Shown here one piece after another: positions 58,435-64,000 of a stretch of DNA of 64,000 nt (within the stretch, counting starts at the first letter, position 1; every line of letters begins with the position of its first letter). Source of the stretch: Proteles cristata cristata (lineage: Eukaryota; Chordata; Mammalia; Carnivora; Hyaenidae). Position numbers and translations under genes: made by a program. The stretch is from positions 2,978,501-3,042,500 of the forward strand of contig JAESUZ010005169.1 in the NCBI GenBank assembly GCA_017311185.1. The letters run 5' to 3'. The notes below the pieces were generated by a model. That model made no database searches, had not been told where the DNA came from, and saw only the letters and a list, made by a program, of their open reading frames with translations.

Positions 58435-58925
58435 GAGGCGCAATTGTGTATGGGTTCCGAAGATGTCATCCCACACGTACAACCTGAGAACATGGCCACC
58501 TTCCCCACTCCCCTCGACCCAGCCCAATAGGACATCTCTCCAAGGCCCAAAGAAGCAAGCCCAGTGGTTGATCATAAGATCCCCACTTAAACTGGAGTAC
58601 CTGCTTCAGTGTAAGGGACCCCAGGCGCTGAGGGAACAAGGAAGACTCGGTCTTGATTCCTTGGCCCTCCGCAAGGTCAGCAAATATCTAAGCCAATTTG
58701 AGAGTCACAACCAAGGCTTCACTCTTAGGAGCTGTTTGGAATTGGGTCCCTCTTTTTCTGGTATTATGTTTTCAAAACTGACAAGAGATAGGAAAGAAGA
58801 GCTTATCCAGGAAGAAAAATTGGATTGAATATTGAACATTTCATATTAAGTCTGGCAACAATGATTCTATGTATTCTAAGATTGTTTAAATAAATCTCTT
58901 ACTAATCATTAAAAAATAAAAAAAT
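58435..58925 (+). pseudogene. Processed pseudogene of an unidentified mRNA
   Basis: About 490 bp of GC-richer sequence, including runs rich in Pro/Ser codons. It ends with 'gtttaaataaatctcttac', which carries an AATAAA polyadenylation signal. An A-rich tail (aaaaaataaaaaaataaaaaa) follows 15-20 bases later. A TSD of about 16 bp with an extra base flanks it (58419-58434 and 58926-58942). These are the marks of L1-mediated copying of a spliced, polyadenylated RNA. The frame at 58463-58828 (121 codons, C-terminus RKEELIQEEKLD) may or may not be the parental frame. I do not recognise the parent gene. Confidence 0.8.
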
Positions 58926-58942
58926 AAAAAAGGTACTTAGTA

Positions 58943-59569
58943 ATCACCTTAATTTTTCTTTACTAAATATAGATAACATTTTCTTAGAGTAATTTCAGAG
59001 ATCTTAGTGTTTCTCAGTGATTAACATAAAGTACCATTCTTCTCATTTGTTTCATGTGCAATGGAAACAAATATTTCATGACAATGGCCTTTATTATGCA
59101 ATTAATATTATTCAAATCATTAGCAATTACCAACAATCTTATTAGACACACAGAAGTAAAAAATGATGCATAATAATTCTTTACTTTTTTCCTATAATCA
59201 CTTTTCCAAGTATAAGGGGTTTGCCTTGTCTAGGTCCTGGGAGATCCCCTTCTTTGACCTGCTCTCTTTTGTTCTCTTGGGCATGGTTGCTTCAGCTTTT
59301 AACTGAATGCCTTTCCTGATGGATCTGCCCTGATTCTACACTCAGCTTCTTGTTCAAATGGACAGTTTGAAGGAACTGGTATTCAGTTCCTTCTTTATAT
59401 TTTTCCCCATTATTGGAGCATGGGGTTTGGGGAGCAGACAAGCATGGAGAGTATATATGGCCAACTCCATTTTACAGAAAGATCTCTGAATGACATGCGA
59501 GTATCTCTAATTCTCGGATTGAAATCTACCTTCACAGGCTAAGTAGAATTTCATATGCTAAAAAGGGAC
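58943..59569. other. Unique sequence
   Basis: 59215-59400 is GC-richer than its surroundings and holds a 10-bp inverted repeat, gaaggaactg / cagttccttc (59369-59378 and 59384-59393). I cannot identify it. Confidence 0.4.
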
Positions 59570-59587
59570 AAAAACAAGGAATGTCTT

Positions 59588-59813
59588 TTTTTTTTTTTTT
59601 AAATGTTTTATTTATTTTTAGGAGAGAGATTGAGAGAGAGAGACAGCGTGAGCAGGGAGGGTCAGAGAGAGAGGGAGTCACAGACTGAAACAGGCTCAGG
59701 CTCTGAGCTGGCAGTCAGCACAGAGCCCGACGCGGGGCTCGAACCCACGAACCGCGAGATCATGACCCAAGCGAAAGTCGGACGCTTAACAGACTAAGCC
59801 ACCCAGGCGCCCC
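59588..59813 (-). mobile_element. Young felid SINE, perfect TSD
   Basis: T-run, 'tttatttttaggagagag', 'gagctggcagtcagcacag', 'cccgacgcggggctcgaac', head ending gccacccaggcgcccc. A perfect 18-bp TSD (aaaaacaaggaatgtctt) lies at 59570-59587 and 59814-59831. Confidence 0.97.
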
Positions 59814-59831
59814 AAAAACAAGGAATGTCTT

Positions 59832-61585
59832 ATGCCACCCTACTGATGATGTCACCTCAAAACATTTTTGTCTTGAAAATACATACAATAACAAATCCCT
59901 AATCATTTAACTAAAAGTTATAAAAATTACAAAAATGATTATAAATGTAGAGATAACATGAGAAAATCGCTATCCTTACTGGAACAATGTAAGAAGACTC
60001 CATAATTTGACAAATCAAGTGGAAAAATAATTAATGAAAAAAGATTTAAAAAAGAAACAAGCTTAAATAGAATTGAAATACTTTTAAAGAAAGTAAAATG
60101 TCTAGTCTAACACAGCATAAAAATATTTAAATACTCTTTCACCTGTAATTATCTGTTTATTTTAACAGATAGCCAACCTGTGGAGAGCTAGGGCTTTGTT
60201 CATTTCTTCTTTGTTTTAGTTCCATATTTCTAATGGGAGTTGATTAAAATTTAATACATTATAGTATTATACGGATTATAATTTAATAAATTATACATAT
60301 ATATAATTTAATATATTATATTGTACAAGTGTGATAGCCAGTTCAGAGGTAAGGCATGAATAATGGAAGGAGGTTCAGAAGAAGGAAAGAAAAAAGAAAG
60401 GTTAAAAAATAATTTATATGTAAACCATATTTTATGCACTGTATTGGATGATTTTAGAAGCATTACCCAAGTATTGTTTAGAAACAGTGGTTAAAATATC
60501 ACAAAGACATTTGTATGCAAATGAGTCCACATTAGCCAAACAAGTATCTAACCTTTCCTATACCTTCACAGGAGCAACTGTCTTTTTTACTTTTGGACAA
60601 TAATCCATACATTAGTGAAAAGGTTCAGGCGTCTTTGTTATGTAGTCCATGTGTCTTGGCCAGTTATATTCTGTCCTGTTGGTAATCTCAAGAAGTGCCA
60701 TGAAAAAATGATGGATGATTTTGAAGTATTTCTTCTCTCCCATCTGCTCCTGGGAGCTGCTCTACTTAAAGACCTATTTTTATGTCATCAAATTGACAGC
60801 ACCAATCTGCCAAATGATGGATTCGCAAACATTTACCTGTCAGCGTCAGCAGCAAAAGATCAAAACAAATTTCACATGTTACAATTAAATGTGCTCAGTT
60901 TTCCATAACACAATTTGGCACATGCTTTATCATGAGTGACCAGTGAGATATGTATGTAAATAGGCACATGCAAATTACCTAAGCACATATTTCTTTAAGG
61001 ATTCCCAGAGGCATTTAAATATCTAACCACCTGTATAACCCTTCTGCCTTCCTTTTGTGTCTCTCATAATGCATGAGACATGATAAGTAATAAGTACTTA
61101 AAATTTGTGTATAAACCATGTTTGCCTACCAGGGAAATGAGTGGATAACTCTACTAATGTATAAAAATGAAAGAAAATAAAAAGGTCTCAATTTTTTACA
61201 GCGCATTTGTTTTTAGGAAGAAATTATTTAAAGTTGACTATATTCTTAAAATTTTAAGTCCAATTACTTTTCTGAACACTTTAATTTTCCTTTGCTTCAT
61301 ATTTTCCCCATGTTGTTTGTTAGTTCTGTCTGATGTCAATTGGTAAAAAGTAACCAATCCCAATCTACAAAAGGGAAACATAAGGGAAAATAAAGTTAGT
61401 ACAACTGTTCTCATAATCTAAAGCTGAGTAAAGATCCATGAAAAGATTTTCATCAACGCAAAGCCAGATATTTAAAAATATTATTATTATAGTGAATTTG
61501 TCATATAAGCCAATTCATTCCACCTTTTGATGTGTCTTTTTACTGTGTGATTATCCTTTCTTTACTTTTTCAGTGTTAGTATATC
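59832..61585. other. Unique AT-rich sequence with one isolated frame
   Basis: The frame at 60615-60908 (+, 97 codons) lies in non-repeat sequence of mixed composition and has no domain I recognise. The residues near HLLLGAALL are hydrophobic. No upstream or downstream exon is apparent. No other features. Confidence 0.4.
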
Positions 61586-61591
61586 CTTTCT

Positions 61592-62502
61592 TGCTGGGAG
61601 CCTCACTGGTGTCACTGGATGACAGTCACAGTGAGAAAATGGCAGCGCTTGCACAGCTCCTGCCATGAGAAATGAAAACTGGTATCTCCTGCTACTACTG
61701 GCTCATGTTGGAAATGAAGCTGCTGGTATTGACCATGCCTCACAATATTCCAAATCAGACTGATATTCCCCACACAGATTGCTCATAAGGAAAAGTATAT
61801 CCCTGCCTTTTCCAAAGAGACTTCAGATGAAGACACTGTGGATGATTGTTAAAAGGCTCTTACTAAGGGCCTTGCAGATCCAAAACTTACATAATAAAGG
61901 GGGCTTGAGTCTAGCCCTGAGACAGAGCCTAATTTACAGTTAAGGGCAGATCTCCACCCCCACCCACCTGTTTCTGCTTGGAGCACAACCCCCCCCCAAG
62001 GCATTTGTGATCAGTATTTGGAGTGACTTATTCTGGCCTTGAATATGCTGATTGCTCCCTGTGAAGGAACCTATTAAGGAACTTCTTTTGTGCTTGTGGG
62101 AGCAAAGGTGTTTCCTGAAAGACTTGTTTGACCTCTGCCCACAAAGGAGTAACTTCACCCTTTTTATGCTAAAAACATTGTCTGATATGCTAAAGATACC
62201 TTCTTCCCCATAGGATAAGCATCTCAATCACTATTGATAAAGGTTATGCAGGAGTCTTCTACAAATCTATGTTCTGGGAAATTCTTACATATCAAAGAAG
62301 TCTGTTAACAGAAATCATTGTCTAAGGCAAATGCCACTTCTGTGCCATCCCCCAAACACATATAAAATAAAAGTGAGCCCCAGTCAGAGCAGAGAAGCCT
62401 GCCTGGTGACCAGAAAGACTCTCGGGCCTCTCTCATCCCTCCCTCGCAGACACCGTCCATTCTTCAGGAAACCCTGGACCCCAGCTGAAGTGGTCTCAGA
62501 CA
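61592..62502 (+). mobile_element. Solo ERV LTR with 6-bp TSD
   Basis: A 911-bp LTR beginning TGCTGGGAGC and ending CTCAGACA, flanked by a direct 6-bp repeat, ctttct (61586-61591 and 62503-62508). It has a long U3 (about 790 bp), a TATA box, and a short R/U5 of about 120 bp. No internal retroviral sequence is attached on either side, so it is a solo LTR left by LTR-LTR recombination. A 6-bp duplication is the class II (betaretrovirus-like) size in known families. Its U3 is also present inverted at 22938-23776. Frames inside (61940-62227 -, 62331-62699 +) are chance. Confidence 0.85.
62361..62369 (+). promoter_or_regulatory. LTR TATA box
   Basis: tataaaataaaag lies just upstream of the inferred R region (near 62385-62390). 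The overlapping aataaa could double as a polyadenylation signal. In the other LTR copy the matching site reads as a weaker AT-rich sequence (attttatcattaag on the plus strand). Confidence 0.7.
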
Positions 62503-62508
62503 CTTTCT

Positions 62509-63208
62509 CTTACATAGTGAAGATAATACGTAGGTTTTATTTTAATATTTTAATAAACATACCTCAAAGGATAATTTGCTATTTCTATATTGATGCCCTT
62601 TGTCATCTTTTATCTTTTTCCCTCTATTGTCTCTTTCCTATCCGTACTTTTTTTTTTCCCCCAACTTGTGTTTCAAATCCAACAGCATGGACTGATTGAC
62701 TGGACGATAAATAGCACATAATTGATGAAATTCAATAAAAAACCCAATTCTCTTTATTCTAGCCCAGTTATTTTTTCCACTAAAAAGGACTCTTTCTACC
62801 TTGTAAAGAACAGACCTGAGTTTTTAATATACATGTATGTCAATGCAGGAAGAAATATTCAAAGTGGCATTGAGTATAAATATTTTCATCATACCGTGTG
62901 ACAATGCATATCTTTATGTCACAAACAATGGAGACTTATAATATACATGGAAGTAATTGAGCATCCTTAAGAATTTTAAATCTTATCAATTTATATGTTG
63001 ACAATACCATCATTAAAATAATAGATTGTTATCAACATTTTGAAATATTTCTCTTGTATTTTGGACAAATAAATTATATTCATTGACAACTCCCTGAAAT
63101 ATCATTGAGCTGGTTGGTTTTCTGAATTATAGTCAAATATCTAAAAAATAAGACTGAAATAGATTCTAAGTCAAAAATAGCTGGTAGAATAATTTAGACA
63201 GTGTTTTT
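62509..63208. other. Unique AT-rich sequence
   Basis: Nothing is recognised. Confidence 0.4.
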
Positions 63209-63223
63209 AAGAGCATGACATTT

Positions 63224-63328
63224 GTGGTGAGCAAAGCATAATGCATAGATAAATTTAATCATTACGTACCATACCTAAAACTACTGTAACATTGTGTGTC
63301 AACTATATTCAAATTAAAAAAATAAAAA
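63224..63328 (+). mobile_element. Tiny L1 3' end insertion
   Basis: About 105 bp: 'tgtggtgagcaaagcataatg', 'ccatacctaaaactactgtaac', 'attgtgtgtcaactatattc' and an A-rich tail, the very end of an L1 3'UTR. A 15-bp TSD with one mismatch (63209-63223 and 63328-63342) proves an extreme 5' truncation rather than decay. Confidence 0.9.
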
Positions 63329-63342
63329 AGAACATGACATTT

Positions 63343-64000
63343 CAATATATTCAGAGTAAAACTGCTGTTTCAGTCTCCTAAACCTTGTCTTTTGGTTCTC
63401 TGGAAACAAACCAACAAACCAACAAACAAAAGAACATGAAATGACCTGGTCAAGACAATCATGTTCTGTGCTTACTGTTCAATATTTTGTGTGTATAATA
63501 CTATTATGTCCCTAGCAATGAAGAATTTAAATCTTGTACAAGAAGAACACTTGTTACATGGAACATTCCCAATTTATACTATTTTGTACCTGAAGTCTAT
63601 CCAGTTTAGAATTGTCCTGCATTTTTCAACATGAAGAATGCTTTCATGTCAAGTTTATGAATTCTTTGCTTAGTCCTAGACTTTGAAGATTTTCTATATT
63701 TTTTAAAGGCTATATAGTTTTAAGTATTATATTTAAGTCTATAATCCTTTAAAAACTAGTGTGAATAGTTATTTTTATATGTTACATGGACAATATGTAT
63801 GTAATATATATACATATATATTACATGCATATTCCATATATTATAAATAATACATATATACATATATATTATATGTGCATATATAGTACATGAAGTTGAA
63901 TAGTCTTAAATATTTAAGCCCTATGTAATTTTCTAGATACTGTCATTTGTCTTATATTTATCCCATGTTATTTATATATTTATATGTATATAAAGAAGAT
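63343..64000. other. AT-rich unique sequence
   Basis: A small (CAAC/CAAA)n patch lies at about 63408-63432 and a long TA/ATAC-rich low-complexity tract at about 63776-63895. No gene is seen. Confidence 0.5.

Noticed and set aside
62331..62699. 122-codon frame across the LTR 3' end
   Set aside because: It crosses the LTR boundary into unrelated flank and has no retroviral domain.
1..64000. CRISPR array, operon, phage or bacterial defence system
   Set aside because: There are no spaced direct repeats, dense coding or ribosome-binding sites. The sequence is typical mammalian repeat-rich DNA.

Overview
This is mammalian, AT-rich, intergenic (or deep intronic) DNA, and almost certainly from a cat (Felidae). 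The clearest marker is about thirty copies of the tRNA-Lys-derived carnivore SINE in its felid form: a tRNA head with A and B boxes, a CT-rich middle, and an AATAAA-bearing A-tail. Both old, diverged copies and crisp young copies with perfect target-site duplications (TSDs) are present. The L1 elements also have a carnivore type of 3' end. No host protein-coding exon, rRNA, tRNA gene, CRISPR array or bacterial-type operon is visible. Nearly every open reading frame is a chance frame, a SINE translation or a piece of L1.

Layout. 1-20.8 kb: unique-looking AT-rich sequence with scattered SINEs, a MER2-like DNA transposon relic (3.95-4.27 kb), old L2 pieces (5.3 kb, 17.1-18.0 kb), old L1 pieces (5.6-7.0 kb) and microsatellites. 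20.8-28.6 kb: young SINEs, then a chimeric block in which a short L1 ORF2 piece is joined to an antisense U3-only retroviral LTR fragment, itself joined to a 3 kb L1 ORF2 body lacking both L1 ends. 28.6-35.5 kb: one full-length L1 (about 6.84 kb) with TSD, 5'UTR, ORF1, a broken ORF2, a G-rich 3'UTR and an A-tail. 35.5-43.8 kb: a graveyard of nested L1s, with old elements on both strands interrupted by young SINEs, a young 5'-truncated L1 and an L1 insert whose segments are in permuted order. 44-53 kb: SINE-rich unique sequence, including a SINE dimer sharing one TSD pair. 53-64 kb: SINE-poor sequence holding an old L1, a short tRNA-only SINE, a perfect 19-bp hairpin, a processed pseudogene, a solo LTR with TG...CA ends and a 6-bp TSD, and a tiny L1 3' end.

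How the parts relate. The window records retrotransposition rather than a gene pathway. L1 endonuclease and reverse transcriptase explain the L1 copies, the SINEs and the processed pseudogene, all with A-tails and roughly 11-20 bp TSDs. The LTR pieces come from an endogenous retrovirus and have the shorter integrase-type duplication. No L1 here looks autonomous: the full-length copy has a frameshifted ORF1 C-terminus and several ORF2 breaks. The two L1 ORF2 bodies share two in-frame stop codons, which hints at a common defective parent moved in trans. I found no evidence of a new protein-based system. The most unusual items are structural: the L1/U3 chimera, the permuted L1 insert, the SINE dimer and the shared stops. 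Family names come from memory of consensus sequences, and boundaries without a stated TSD are approximate.
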